NCBI RefSeq assembly: GCF_020164745.1
Contig: NZ_JAIUGV010000001.1
Coordinates: 62,001-126,000 of the forward strand
Direction: 5' to 3'
DNA from: Mesorhizobium sp. ES1-4
GTDB taxonomy: Bacteria; Pseudomonadota; Alphaproteobacteria; Rhizobiales; Rhizobiaceae
DNA length: 64,000 nucleotides
Below are positions 24,637 through 33,144 of the stretch, piece by piece; the first letter of the stretch is position 1; each line of letters starts with the position of its first letter. The translations under genes were made by a program, and so were the position numbers. Below the pieces are notes generated by a model that saw only the letters and a program-made list of their open reading frames with translations, did not search any database and had not been told where the DNA came from.

Positions 24637-25485
24637 TCAGCCGCGTTTCAGGAATGCTCGTGCCGCATAGAGGCTCACCGCGGCCGCGTTCGACACGTTG
24701 AGCGAGCGGATGGCGCCCGGCATGTCGAGCCTGGCCAGCGTCGTCACGGTCTCGCGCGTCTTCTGGCGCAGGCCCTTGCCTTCGGCGCCGAGCACCAGCG
24801 CGATCCTATCGCCGGCAAAGCTGACTTCGAGCTCCGCCGGCCCGTCCGAATCAAGGCCGATGGTCTGGAAGCCGGCATCGTGCAATTGCCCCAGCGCATC
24901 GGCCAGGTTCTTCACCTCGATCTGGTCGATATGCTCGAGCGCGCCGGAGGCGGATTTTGCCAGCACACCTGATTCCTGCGGGCTATGGCGCGCCGTGGTG
25001 ATCAGCGCGCCGGCGCCGAAGGCGACCGCCGAGCGCAGGATGGCACCGACATTGTGCGGATCGGTGACCTGGTCGAGCACCAGCACCAGCCTTGTGTCGC
25101 CGAGTGCGTCGAGGCGCTTGGGCTTCAGCGGCTCGGCCTCGATCAGCGCGCCCTGATGCACGGCATCCGAGCCGGTAATCTTGTCGATGTCCCTGGGTTC
25201 GACCAGTTCCGCCTTGAAGGGCAGGGCGGCGAGATCGGCTATCTCAAGACGCTCGGCCGCATTGCGCGTCACCAGCATTTTTTTGATCCGGCGGCGCGGA
25301 TTGTCGAGCGCGGCTCGCACTGTGTGCAGGCCATAAAGTCGCACCAGGCCATCGGCGGTATTCTCGCCCGGGGGAACCGGGTGGCGCGGCCGGAACGCCG
25401 GCGCGCCGCCGCTTTTTTCGTCGCGGTGCGCGCGGCGCAGCTTGGCGTAATGGGTGTCTTTCGGAGTATTGGTCTTGTTGCTCAT
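24637..25485 (-). CDS. rlmB: 23S rRNA (guanosine-2'-O-)-methyltransferase RlmB-like
   Basis: SPOUT-class TrmH-family methyltransferase (282 aa) that 2'-O-methylates a guanosine of 23S rRNA using SAM. The N-terminal basic tail is followed by the L30e-like substrate domain (VRLYGLHTVRAALDNPRRRI). The SPOUT motifs are VLVLDQVTDPHNVGAILRSA, IALVLGAEGKGLR and IRSLNVSNAAAVSLYAA, which form the knotted SAM site. It is divergent from tRNA-Tyr. A tRNA 2'-O-methyltransferase of the same family is the only alternative. Confidence 0.85.
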   Translation of the reverse strand: MSNKTNTPKDTHYAKLRRAHRDEKSGGAPAFRPRHPVPPGENTADGLVRLYGLHTVRAALDNPRRRIKKMLVTRNAAERLEIADLAALPFKAELVEPRDIDKITGSDAVHQGALIEAEPLKPKRLDALGDTRLVLVLDQVTDPHNVGAILRSAVAFGAGALITTARHSPQESGVLAKSASGALEHIDQIEVKNLADALGQLHDAGFQTIGLDSDGPAELEVSFAGDRIALVLGAEGKGLRQKTRETVTTLARLDMPGAIRSLNVSNAAAVSLYAARAFLKRG

Positions 25486-25573
25486 GGCCGGCTTCTATAG
25501 CTGTCTCCCGTGGCCAGGGATATGGCCCGTCGCCGCAGCCGGCGAACAACATCGAAAAACCCTTCCTGCGCGG

Positions 25574-25602
25574 TTGACACCCACTGGCCTTGCCGCCATA
25601 AG
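25574..25602 (+). promoter_or_regulatory. Promoter of tRNA-Tyr
   Basis: A perfect TTGACA -35 (25574-25579), a 17-base spacer and CATAAG (25597-25602), about 80 bases before the tRNA 5' end. Confidence 0.6.
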
Positions 25603-25683
25603 GCGCTTCGCTGGTTTCGGAGAAGACACAACTCGGGTCCGAATTGGCGTGAATGCCTCGTTGCATGGCTCCGGCGGCAGACT

Positions 25684-25768
25684 GGAGAGGTGCCCGAGTG
25701 GTTAAAGGGGACGGACTGTAAATCCGTTAGCTTAGCTTACGTTGGTTCGAATCCAACCCTCTCCACCA
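25684..25768 (+). tRNA. tRNA-Tyr (anticodon GTA)
   Basis: Class II tRNA with acceptor GGAGAGG pairing with CCTCTCC, D arm GCCCGAGTGGTTAAAGGG, anticodon loop CTGTAAA giving GUA, a long variable arm, T arm GGTTCGAATCC and an encoded CCA. Confidence 0.95.
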
Positions 25769-25889
25769 CTGCCGGCCCGGAAGCCCTGAACGCGAAAAAT
25801 CCGATCGAAGTGCATGGCGCTCATCGGGTGAATCCGGCACGCCAGCTTGCCGTCCGGTGCCTTCCTCGGCCAAAGGGGTGAATTGCAGG

Positions 25890-25994
25890 ACGATTTCTAC
25901 CGCCAGGCTCGCGGCCGAAGCATTCGACCTACGCGACGGCAACATTATCAAGAAGTAGGATGCCCTGAAGGCAACCGCCGGGATGCTAGGCCGG
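25890..25994 (+). pseudogene. Remnant of an NTF2/SnoaL-like protein C-terminus
   Basis: One frame reads RLAAEAFDLRDGNIIKK, a stop, then DALKATAGMLG. Ignoring the stop, this looks like the end of a small NTF2/SnoaL-like protein (..EAFDLRDGKI..K..YLKATAGML). No start or upstream domain remains. Apart from this, the 419 bases between tRNA-Tyr and the next gene (25769-26187) show nothing I can identify. Confidence 0.3.
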
Positions 25995-26187
25995 TATGGC
26001 ACCGCTCCTCCGTCGGCAGCGCCTAAAAGCCCGCCATTCGGTGGGCGCGGTCAGCGCATTTATGATGCGACCAGTAGCCATTCGGTGGGGCCGAATTCTT
26101 CCGGTTTCGCGCTCTTGTCGAAGTACCGCCGCGCGGTAATTCCGTTGAAGGCGTGGGCACTTCTCCCCTTCACGACAGGAGCTGACC

Positions 26188-26619
26188 ATGAAACACCAGA
26201 CACTCGACCAACTACAGGCCGTCGCCAGGATTGAACCCTCGGCGCCCCATTCGGAAATGACACGAGATGAGCGCATCGCGCGATGGGCTGACCTTCTCGA
26301 TCAGAATCCCGAGCGCTGCCTTGGCGCGTTTACAGGCACCGAATACATGCATCCGGAGGCACGCGCCATGGCGCGCGGCGAAGGGTCGGCAATTACTGTT
26401 GCCTTCGAAGACCCGATGCTGCGCGCGTCGGGTCTAAGGGATGACACCTACGGCGAGGCCAAGCGATTCTTCGGACTGAACGACTGGCAACTGCATGACA
26501 TCGTTTGCGATTGTCACGTAGGCGCTACCATGAAAGCACGGTGGGCTGCCGCTCGGGTCCGCGCGACAATTGGCGGCAACAGGTTTCTCACGTGGTTGAG
26601 GCAAAGGATGATGTTCTGA
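26188..26619 (+). CDS. Conserved hypothetical protein, 143 aa
   Basis: A soluble protein without signal or membrane segments. It starts at the ATG at 26188 after a CAGGAGCTGACC ribosome-binding site. The MTRDERIARWADLLDQNPER stretch followed by FTGTEYMHPEARAMARG resembles a small family of rhizobial hypotheticals. The second half has CDCHVGATMKARWAAARVRA and a basic C-terminus. I do not recognise a function, and the neighbours give no hint. Confidence 0.65.
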   Translation: MKHQTLDQLQAVARIEPSAPHSEMTRDERIARWADLLDQNPERCLGAFTGTEYMHPEARAMARGEGSAITVAFEDPMLRASGLRDDTYGEAKRFFGLNDWQLHDIVCDCHVGATMKARWAAARVRATIGGNRFLTWLRQRMMF

Positions 26620-26833
26620 CGCGTGCGGGGCGGCTTACGGGTGGATCGTCACCTGTTCGCATTCGCGAGCGCGCGCGGTGCGATCCCACCTGACCCGTCT
26701 TGTCGATCAGTCCCTGTGCTCGTGGCATAGCCGAACGGCTGCACGACGACTTCTCTGCGTTTCGCCGGCTATGGCGGCTGCAAACGGCCACTCCATGCCG
26801 GTTGCGAAAGGGCGCGGCTAATGGAGTAAGAGC

Positions 26834-27328
26834 ATGCGCGTTTTGATGGTTTTCACAATCCTGCTGGTCGCAATCGCAACGGCGCTCTCGCTTGCACACG
26901 CGTTGGAGCTACCGGGCAAAATGCGCTTGAAAGAGGCGACCTACAAGGCAGTGCAGACGATCTATTATCCCGGCTTCACGATTGGCGGTTTTGCCGAAAT
27001 CGGAGGCGTCCTTGCGCTCGCCATCCTGCTCTATTTGACGCCTTCTGCAAGCACTCGGTTCTGGTGGACGCTCGCGTCACTGTTTTTCCTGGCGGCGCAA
27101 CACGCGACCTATTGGTTGGTCACGCATCCCGTCAATAATTTCTGGGTGCAGGACGTCGCCGTGTCGCGATCGGGCGCGGCGTTTTTCTCCATATTCGCTC
27201 GGAAGCAAGATGGTGATTGGAGAGATTTCCGGAATATCTGGGAGATATCGCACGTCATCAGGGCAAGCCTTGCAATGTCGAGTCTGACCTCGATCGCTGT
27301 TGCGGCAACGCTTTTTACGGATGGCTGA
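26834..27328 (+). CDS. DUF1772-like four-helix membrane protein
   Basis: A 164-residue inner-membrane protein with four hydrophobic segments: residues 1-20, about 46-66 (IGGFAEIGGVLALAILLYL), 75-95 and 143-162. The LAHALELPGKMRL sequence after helix 1 and HATYWLVTHPVNNFW fit the DUF1772 (anthrone oxygenase-like) fold, whose bacterial members have no known role. The ATG at 26834 is preceded by GGAGTAAGAGC. Confidence 0.65.
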   Translation: MRVLMVFTILLVAIATALSLAHALELPGKMRLKEATYKAVQTIYYPGFTIGGFAEIGGVLALAILLYLTPSASTRFWWTLASLFFLAAQHATYWLVTHPVNNFWVQDVAVSRSGAAFFSIFARKQDGDWRDFRNIWEISHVIRASLAMSSLTSIAVAATLFTDG

Positions 27329-27539
27329 TCGGGCGGCGCCCGAGCGACAAGCCGGACAAGCAAACTCGCGGAGCCTCGTTGTCGACATTAGCCAGAGGAG
27401 GTGTCGATGAAAGAAATCCTTGTCGCTCTTCGCACAGCAGGTGGAGACGGATCTGTGGCTGCTGGGCATTCGCCAAGCATTCAATGCTTGCGAATAGCAG
27501 GCGGCGAAAGTTCTGGAACAGGTGGCGGGGGCGGCCCGG

Positions 27540-29141
27540 CTAGTTCGGCTGGCGCTTGTCGGGTTTTGGCGACCGCAGCAGCAAGGCGAGGGGAACGAAC
27601 AGTGCCGTCGCGATGGCGCAGTAGCGAAAAACGTCGATGTAGGCGAGCAGCGAAGCCTGGCGCGCGATCAACTGCCCGAGCCAACCGATAGCTTGCTGCT
27701 TGGCCTGAAGCATGCCCGAGCCTTGTGCGACAAAGTGATCCGTCACCTGGCGCAGCACCTGCTGATAGGCGGCTGACGATTGCGCGGTATGGCTGACAAG
27801 GTTCGATTGATGCAACTGCGCGTTTTGAGCGACTACGGTGTTCGACAATGACACGCCGATGCTGCCGCCGATGTTGCGGGCGACATTGATCAGAGCCGAC
27901 GCCTGGTTGGTCTTCTGCGGAGCGAGACCGACATAGGCCGCCGTCGAAATCGGGATGAACAGGAACGGCAGGCCGATCATCAGGAAGATGCGCGCGAAGG
28001 CGAAGAAGCGGAAGCTGGCATCCGGAGTGAGCGACGTCATGTGCCACAGGGCGACGACGACAACGGACATGCCCATCATGATCAGATATTTGGGCTGCAC
28101 GATGCCGGCGGCAAATCCGGAAATCGGCATCAGTATCAGCATCGCGATGCCGCCTGGCATCATCGAGAGGCCCGACAGGGTAGCCGTGTAATCGAAGGCG
28201 GTCTGCTGCAATTGCGGCATCAATTGCGTGGTGCTGAACAACACGGCTCCTACAGCCATCATCACCAGGAACGACGCGCCGAACTGGCGGGTGAACAACA
28301 GGCGTACATCGACGATCGGATCGCGGTGACGGAACTCCCATGGGATGAGCAGAAGGAACGAGATCGCCGAAATCAGTGCGAAGGTCGTTATGAATCCCGA
28401 TGCGAACCAGTCGTTGCGTTGGCCCTCGTCAAGGAAGATTTCCAGGCAGCCGAGAGCGGTGGCGACCAGGATGAACCCGACCCAATCTATTCTGAGACCG
28501 CCCTTCAGCCGCTCCTGACGTTCGCGCTCGATCACGTCCGGCTCGACGAGCAGCCACTGCACCAATGAAAGCGACATGATGCCGAACGGCACATTGATGA
28601 AGAAGATCCAATGCCAGGAAAAATGGTCCGTCAGCCAACCGCCGAGGGTCGGCCCGACTGTCGGTGCGACGATGACGGCGATGCCATAAAGAGCAAAGGC
28701 CTGGGAACGCTTTTCGGGCGGAAACGTGTCGGCGAGGATGGACTGTTCGCTCGGCGCCATGCCGCCGCCGCCGAGGCCCTGCAGGATCCTGAAGAAAATG
28801 AGCATTTCCAGGTTTGGCGCGAGGCCGCACAGCAGTGACGCGATGGTGAACGTTGCCACGCAAAGCATGTAGTAGCGCTTGCGTCCGATGACGCTGGCCA
28901 GCCAGCCGCTGATGGGGATGATTATGGAATTCGCGACCAGATAGGTGGTGATGACCCAGGTGCTCTCGTCCATCCCGGCGGCTAGGCTGCCGGCGATGTT
29001 GCGCAGGGCCACGTTGGCGATCGAAGTGTCCAGCACCAGCATGAAGGTGGCGATGGAGACGACGATGGCGATCAGCCAGGGGCTGCGCCCGCCGGCGGCG
29101 GACCGGCTTTGGCCTTGGTCGCTGGAAATTTCGCCCGTCAT
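27540..29141 (-). CDS. DHA2 family multidrug efflux MFS transporter, EmrB-like
   Basis: A 533-residue proton antiporter of the 14-helix DHA2 family. It begins near WLIAIVVSIATFMLVLDTSI; the D in LDTSIANVALRNIAG is the conserved motif-D1 residue. Motif A-like GWLASVIGRKRYYML and the antiporter motif C APTVGPTLGGWLTD follow. It overlaps the stop of the upstream membrane-fusion protein as ATGA, the standard EmrA-EmrB arrangement for export of hydrophobic toxicants across both membranes with an outer-membrane channel encoded elsewhere. Confidence 0.9.
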   Translation of the reverse strand: MTGEISSDQGQSRSAAGGRSPWLIAIVVSIATFMLVLDTSIANVALRNIAGSLAAGMDESTWVITTYLVANSIIIPISGWLASVIGRKRYYMLCVATFTIASLLCGLAPNLEMLIFFRILQGLGGGGMAPSEQSILADTFPPEKRSQAFALYGIAVIVAPTVGPTLGGWLTDHFSWHWIFFINVPFGIMSLSLVQWLLVEPDVIERERQERLKGGLRIDWVGFILVATALGCLEIFLDEGQRNDWFASGFITTFALISAISFLLLIPWEFRHRDPIVDVRLLFTRQFGASFLVMMAVGAVLFSTTQLMPQLQQTAFDYTATLSGLSMMPGGIAMLILMPISGFAAGIVQPKYLIMMGMSVVVVALWHMTSLTPDASFRFFAFARIFLMIGLPFLFIPISTAAYVGLAPQKTNQASALINVARNIGGSIGVSLSNTVVAQNAQLHQSNLVSHTAQSSAAYQQVLRQVTDHFVAQGSGMLQAKQQAIGWLGQLIARQASLLAYIDVFRYCAIATALFVPLALLLRSPKPDKRQPN

Positions 29142-30331
29142 CGCACCTTGACCGTCGGCACCACCGACAGGCCCGGGCCCAGCAGCACGCCGGGCGGTTT
29201 GTCGAAGACGATCTTCACCGGCACGCGCTGCACCACCTTGACGAAGTTACCGGTGGCGTTTTCAGCCGGCAGCAGGCTGAAGGCGGTGCCACTACCCGCC
29301 TGGATGCTGTCGACGCGGCCATGGAAAGATCTGTCCGGATAGGCGTCGATCTCGATGTCGACCGGCTGTCCCGGCCGCATCAGAGCGAGCTGTGTTTCCT
29401 TGAAGTTCGCCTTCACCCAGACTTCGTCAGGAACAAACATCATCAGCACCTGGCCTGGCTGGGCATAGGTCCCGTTGGCGACCGAAATGCTGGTTGCCCG
29501 CCCGGCGACCGGCGCGGTGACGGTTGTGCGGGACAGCGCGGTGCTCGCCTGGTCCTGGGTCGCCTTGGCTTGATTAAGCTTGGCTTGCGCGCTCCTGGTC
29601 TGCGCCTGCAAAACAGCGACCTGACTCTTGGCGGCGGCCACATCGGCTTGGGCGCTGTCAAGAGCGGCCTGGTCCTGGCGCAGCGTCGAAGCGGCTTGCT
29701 GTGCCTGCTGTTGGGTGGCCGTGCCCTTGGCCAGAAGTTCACGGTTGCGCTGGTCCTCGGCTTTGGCGAAATCGAGCGCGGCCTGTGCCTCCGCCACCTG
29801 CTTCTGCGCTGCATCGATCTTCGCGTTTTGTGCTTCGATCTGCGCCCCCAGTTCGACAATGTCGGCCTGCGCCGAAACCACGCCGGCATTGGCCTGTTCG
29901 AGGCTGGCCCGATAGTCGCTGTCATCGATGCGCAACAGGACGTCGCCCGCCTTGACCCGCTGGTTGTCGGTCACCGCAAGGTCGGTGATCCGTCCTGCTA
30001 TTTGGGCGCTGACCGCTATTGTGCGGGCATCGATGAAGGCGTCGTCGGTCGATTCATACTGGCGGGCGTTCAGCCACCACATGATCAGTGCCACGGCGGC
30101 CAGGAGAAGCGCGATCAGGATTGCAATGGACACGTAGGGATGACGCCGTGGAAAACCCAGGAGGCTGGGCTTTTGTTCATCCGCGTCACTGTCCCGCGTC
30201 TCACGCTCCGGGGCGTCAGGCTCTGCCACATCGCGCGTGCGTTTTGGCGACGCCTCCGATACGGCCCTGCCCGAAGCGCTGCGTGTATTTTTGGTTTTGT
30301 CTAATTCTTCGGTCTCGGTTTTTGCGTCCAC
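29138..30331 (-). CDS. HlyD/EmrA-type membrane fusion protein
   Basis: Periplasmic adaptor of the efflux pair. A charged cytosolic N-terminus precedes one membrane anchor (YVSIAILIALLLAAVALIMWW), then the biotinyl-lipoyl half (ARTIAVSAQIAGRITDLAVT), a long alpha-helical hairpin rich in Ala and Gln with heptad character (about residues 120-250), and the second lipoyl half (VTAPVAGRATSISVANGTYA). The start is uncertain: I use the GTG at 30331; an in-frame TTG at 30373 is possible. Translationally coupled to the transporter. Confidence 0.85.
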   Translation of the reverse strand: MDAKTETEELDKTKNTRSASGRAVSEASPKRTRDVAEPDAPERETRDSDADEQKPSLLGFPRRHPYVSIAILIALLLAAVALIMWWLNARQYESTDDAFIDARTIAVSAQIAGRITDLAVTDNQRVKAGDVLLRIDDSDYRASLEQANAGVVSAQADIVELGAQIEAQNAKIDAAQKQVAEAQAALDFAKAEDQRNRELLAKGTATQQQAQQAASTLRQDQAALDSAQADVAAAKSQVAVLQAQTRSAQAKLNQAKATQDQASTALSRTTVTAPVAGRATSISVANGTYAQPGQVLMMFVPDEVWVKANFKETQLALMRPGQPVDIEIDAYPDRSFHGRVDSIQAGSGTAFSLLPAENATGNFVKVVQRVPVKIVFDKPPGVLLGPGLSVVPTVKVR

Positions 30332-30448
30332 GGGGAGAACTTTCAAGCAAGGCGCCGGCCGCTCAAGGACCAATTCAACGGCAGCTCTTCACAAAGGTTC
30401 CTGACGAACAGGCTCGAGGCCTTCGTCTCGAGTGGTGGCCAAAATCAT

Positions 30449-30631
30449 TCAGCCGACGGCAAATCCGACCACGGCGATGAGGATCACGATGCCGACCAGC
30501 CCCGCGACGAAGATGATTCGGCGTGTACTGGTTCGCAGGATGACCTCGCCTTGCCGCGCCTGTTCAGCCGAAAAGACAGGGCCTGCGTCACCATTCCGAT
30601 CGCTGCGCCCATCGCTCCGATCGCTGCTCAT
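30449..30631 (-). CDS. Small single-helix membrane protein, 60 aa
   Basis: It starts at the ATG at 30631 after an excellent AAGGAGG site. A polar, Asp- and Arg-rich N-terminus (MSSDRSDGRSDRNGDAGPVF) precedes SAEQARQGEVILRTSTRR and one C-terminal helix (IIFVAGLVGIVILIAVVGFA). The topology is that of a tail-anchored inner-membrane protein. I recall similar short proteins in Mesorhizobium but no function. A possible EcfG-type promoter upstream suggests general stress control. Confidence 0.65.
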   Translation of the reverse strand: MSSDRSDGRSDRNGDAGPVFSAEQARQGEVILRTSTRRIIFVAGLVGIVILIAVVGFAVG

Positions 30632-30662
30632 GATCGCCTCCTTCCTTGAACCTGTCGAGGAC

Positions 30663-30687
30663 AACCACGGCTTGCGGCTGAGGTTCC
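30663..30687 (-). promoter_or_regulatory. Possible EcfG/RpoE2-type promoter
   Basis: Read on the minus strand: GGAAC (30687-30683), 18 bases, TT (30664-30663), about 30 bases before the small membrane-protein start. The geometry agrees with the rhizobial general-stress sigma consensus, but the motif is short and could occur by chance. Confidence 0.35.
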
Positions 30688-30811
30688 GCATGGCCATGCC
30701 GGAAAGAAAACGATCACGGCGATGTGAGGTGGGAGCTTCGCCCTTTTCAACCTGTGTTTGCGTCGTGATGGCCGAGCGGTAGCGATATCCGCAAGGGTCG
30801 CGGGAGGCTGC

Positions 30812-30840
30812 TTGACCTTCGGAACCTTGTCGAATAGCTA
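30812..30840 (+). promoter_or_regulatory. Promoter of tRNA-Gly
   Basis: TTGACC (30812-30817), 17 bases, TAGCTA (30835-30840), 11 bases before the mature tRNA 5' end, the expected spacing for a tRNA transcript with a very short leader. Confidence 0.6.
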
Positions 30841-30851
30841 GGGCTTAGCAC

Positions 30852-30925
30852 GCGGGTATGGTGAAATGGTATCACATGAGCCTTCCAAGCTCTTGGTGCG
30901 GGTTCGATTCCCGCTACCCGCTCCA
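30852..30925 (+). tRNA. tRNA-Gly (anticodon TCC)
   Basis: Acceptor GCGGGTA pairs with TACCCGC; D arm TGGTGAAATGGTATCA; anticodon loop CTTCCAA giving UCC; T arm GGGTTCGATTCCC; encoded CCA at 30923-30925. Confidence 0.93.
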
Positions 30926-31002
30926 GATTTTTGAGCCACACCATAGGCAAGCCGAAACACTGCGCGGCAGGCGCAGCGCTTCGGGGCGTTGGCGTGGCCG
31001 CG

Positions 31003-31467
31003 TTAGCTGTTGAACGCGGACGCGACCTGGTGCTGCTGCGGCAATTGGCCGTTTGGCGTCAGCTTGTCGACGACACCGGGCAGGGCCGCGGATAGTTGCT
31101 TGAGCAGTTCCTGCTCGTCGAGCCCTGTCCGTTGGGCGATCTCGCGGATGACTTGCGGTCCGATCGCGTTGCCCAGCTCATTGGCGTTGATCGGCTGGTT
31201 CTGCCCGGTACCGACCCAGGAGTCGGCGACATTGCCATGGCCTGCGTTCTTGAGCTTGTCGAGCAGGCCGCCCAGTCCGCCGAGCAGGCCGCCGTCACCC
31301 GACGCGGTTCCGACGGGTGTGGGGGCGGCCGGCGCGGGAGCTTGAGGCTGGTCCGGCTGTTCGGCACTTCTGCCGCTCAGCATCTTTCCGACCAGCAGCG
31401 CTCCGAGCGCGATCATCAGCGGTTTGGTGATATTGCCGCCGGGAACGGCGTTGTCAAAAAGTCCCAT
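31003..31467 (-). CDS. YidB/DUF937-like protein
   Basis: A 154-residue protein. It starts at the ATG at 31467 with a GGAGG site. A hydrophobic N-terminal stretch (KPLMIALGALLVGKML) precedes a Gln/Pro/Ala-rich linker (QPDQPQAPAPAAPTP), then GGLLGGLGGLLDKLKNAGHG, VADSWVGTGQNQPINANEL and REIAQRTGLDEQELLKQLS, the YidB-family core (SWIGTGxNxPI). The function is not established. It is divergent from a GlsB/YeaQ-like gene, a common pairing of small stress-related proteins. Confidence 0.82.
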   Translation of the reverse strand: MGLFDNAVPGGNITKPLMIALGALLVGKMLSGRSAEQPDQPQAPAPAAPTPVGTASGDGGLLGGLGGLLDKLKNAGHGNVADSWVGTGQNQPINANELGNAIGPQVIREIAQRTGLDEQELLKQLSAALPGVVDKLTPNGQLPQQHQVASAFNS

Positions 31468-31596
31468 GGTGGATCCTCCATCTAGCCGAGCCAGCCCGTC
31501 GTCAACAATGGCGAATTCGGGCGGGATTTCAAGCTGGCTTGAGCTTTTGACAATCATATGAAAATGTCCGGTTGGCGGAGGGATGGAGAGGAAAAA

Positions 31597-31854
31597 ATGG
31601 GTATCATCAGCTGGATTATTCTCGGCGTCATCGCCGGCTTCATCGGCAGCAAGATCGTCAACAAGACCGGTCAGGGCATGATCATGGATATCGTGCTTGG
31701 CATTGTCGGCGCCATCGTCGGCGGCCTGATCTTCAGCGCCTTCGGTGCTTCGGGTGTCACCGGTCTCAACATCTACAGCCTGATCGTCGCCGTGGTCGGC
31801 GCGGTCGTTGTTCTGTGGGCGTACCATCAGTTCAGCGGCAAGCGGACCATTTAA
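31597..31854 (+). CDS. GlsB/YeaQ/YmgE family membrane protein
   Basis: An 85-residue protein with three glycine-rich membrane helices: MGIISWIILGVIAGFIGSKI, then a DIVLGIVGAIVGGLIFSAFG helix, and YSLIVAVVGAVVVLWAYHQF. This is the usual transglycosylase-associated/GlsB family layout, with G-x-x-x-G spacing in each helix. The ATG at 31597 is chosen for its GGAGAGG site. Members are often stress- or stationary-phase-induced. Confidence 0.88.
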   Translation: MGIISWIILGVIAGFIGSKIVNKTGQGMIMDIVLGIVGAIVGGLIFSAFGASGVTGLNIYSLIVAVVGAVVVLWAYHQFSGKRTI

Positions 31855-31963
31855 AAAGCGATCGGCGGACTACCAGCTCCGCCGAATCCTGAATTGCGAT
31901 AATCCGCCGTGGGTGCTGCCTGCTCCACGGCGTCGGAATATGCCATGCCGGTGCGCCCGCGGA

Positions 31964-32851
31964 TCAGGCGACCACGGCCAGCCGGCGCTTCCGCTGGTCC
32001 AGCGACACGATGGTCAGTCCACTGCAGACGACCAGCAGGATGCCGCAGACAGCCAGCGCATTGGGGAATTGCCCGAACACCAGCAGGCCCGAAATGACGG
32101 CCCAGACCGTGAAGCAGTAGTAGAACGGCGCTACCGCTCCGGTCGGCCCGACGCGATAGGCCATGAAGATGAAGAAGTGGCCGAAGATCAGGAAGAAACC
32201 GGCTCCCGCCATCAGCAACAGGTGGTGCGCCTCCGGCGCCACCCAGCGCTCGGAAACCAGATGCGCGGCGCCGGCGCCGATCAGGACCACGACCACCGCC
32301 GAGATCGCCACGATCATTCCTGGCACGTCGGCCGTGATCTTGCGGCCGGCCAGATCGCGGGCGGCGGCGAATGTCGCGTTGCCGAGCGCCAGCAAGGCAT
32401 AGACGGAAATGCCTTGCATGGTCGGCTGCGCCACCATCAGCGCGCCGATGAAGCCCAGCCCGATCAGCGCCATGCGTTGGCCGCCGATGCGCTCGCCAAA
32501 CAGGATCGAGGATCCGACCAGCATCAGCAGCGGCGTGATCTGCCCCAGGGCGGTGGAATCGGCGATCTGCATGTTGGCGAGCGCGACGACGTAACAGAGG
32601 ATCGCCGTCAACTCGAGCAGGTTCCTGCGCAACACCCGCTTGTCGAAGATAAGCGGGATCTGCTTGCGGTAGCCGAGCGCGAACAACAGCGGAAAGCCCC
32701 ACAGCGTTGCCGCGGCGCCACGCAGGAAGAGCACTTCGTAGGCCGGCAAGCCGGCAGTGGCGAGCTTCATCATGGTGTCGTTGACCAGATACGACCCGGT
32801 CGAGACGATCATGAACAGCGGGCCGCGAATGGCAGTCGGGATGAAATACAT
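31964..32851 (-). CDS. DMT/EamA family transporter
   Basis: A 295-residue inner-membrane protein of ten hydrophobic segments in two EamA repeats. The first repeat starts GPLFMIVSTGSYLVNDTMMK and contains YEVLFLRGAAATLWGFPLL; the second includes AYRVGPTGAVAPFYYCFTVW, then the QFPNALAVCGILLVVCSGL region near the end. Drug/metabolite exporter fold; substrate unknown. It is convergent with the YeaQ-like gene and divergent from tuf. Confidence 0.85.
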   Translation of the reverse strand: MYFIPTAIRGPLFMIVSTGSYLVNDTMMKLATAGLPAYEVLFLRGAAATLWGFPLLFALGYRKQIPLIFDKRVLRRNLLELTAILCYVVALANMQIADSTALGQITPLLMLVGSSILFGERIGGQRMALIGLGFIGALMVAQPTMQGISVYALLALGNATFAAARDLAGRKITADVPGMIVAISAVVVVLIGAGAAHLVSERWVAPEAHHLLLMAGAGFFLIFGHFFIFMAYRVGPTGAVAPFYYCFTVWAVISGLLVFGQFPNALAVCGILLVVCSGLTIVSLDQRKRRLAVVA

Positions 32852-33066
32852 CGGCGCAGGAAATCAGACACGGATCGCCGCCGCAATGGGCCATGAACCG
32901 CCGGTAAATCCGACAGGGATGGATACGCGGGGTCGCGGAACCGTCCGATTGCCCCGGCTGCTTTCGCCCATTCCATTTTCAACGGCGGATCCCTATATCG
33001 ACGCCATATCCCCGCAATCGGATCATGGGTTCTGGCCGAGTGAGATGGCGCTTGGGCAAAAGACGC

Positions 33067-33095
33067 TTGTGTTTTTTGGCCTTTCTCGCTAATCG
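33067..33095 (+). promoter_or_regulatory. Candidate promoter of tuf copy 1
   Basis: TTGTGT (33067-33072), 17 bases, TAATCG (33090-33095), 50 bases before the tuf start. Moderate consensus match. The rest of the 293-base gap from the DMT gene shows no gene. Confidence 0.4.
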
Positions 33096-33144
33096 CCCCG
33101 CATTCGACTGAACTGAAGGTCCAGGCCGTCCAAGGAAAGAGACT

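Noticed and set aside
25727..26002. Minus-strand 91-codon frame containing WWRGLDSNQRKLS
   Set aside because: It is the antisense reading of tRNA-Tyr, a well-known source of spurious annotated proteins.
30747..30950. Minus-strand 67-codon frame with RVAGIEPAPRAWKAHVI
   Set aside because: Antisense of the tRNA-Gly gene; same artefact type.
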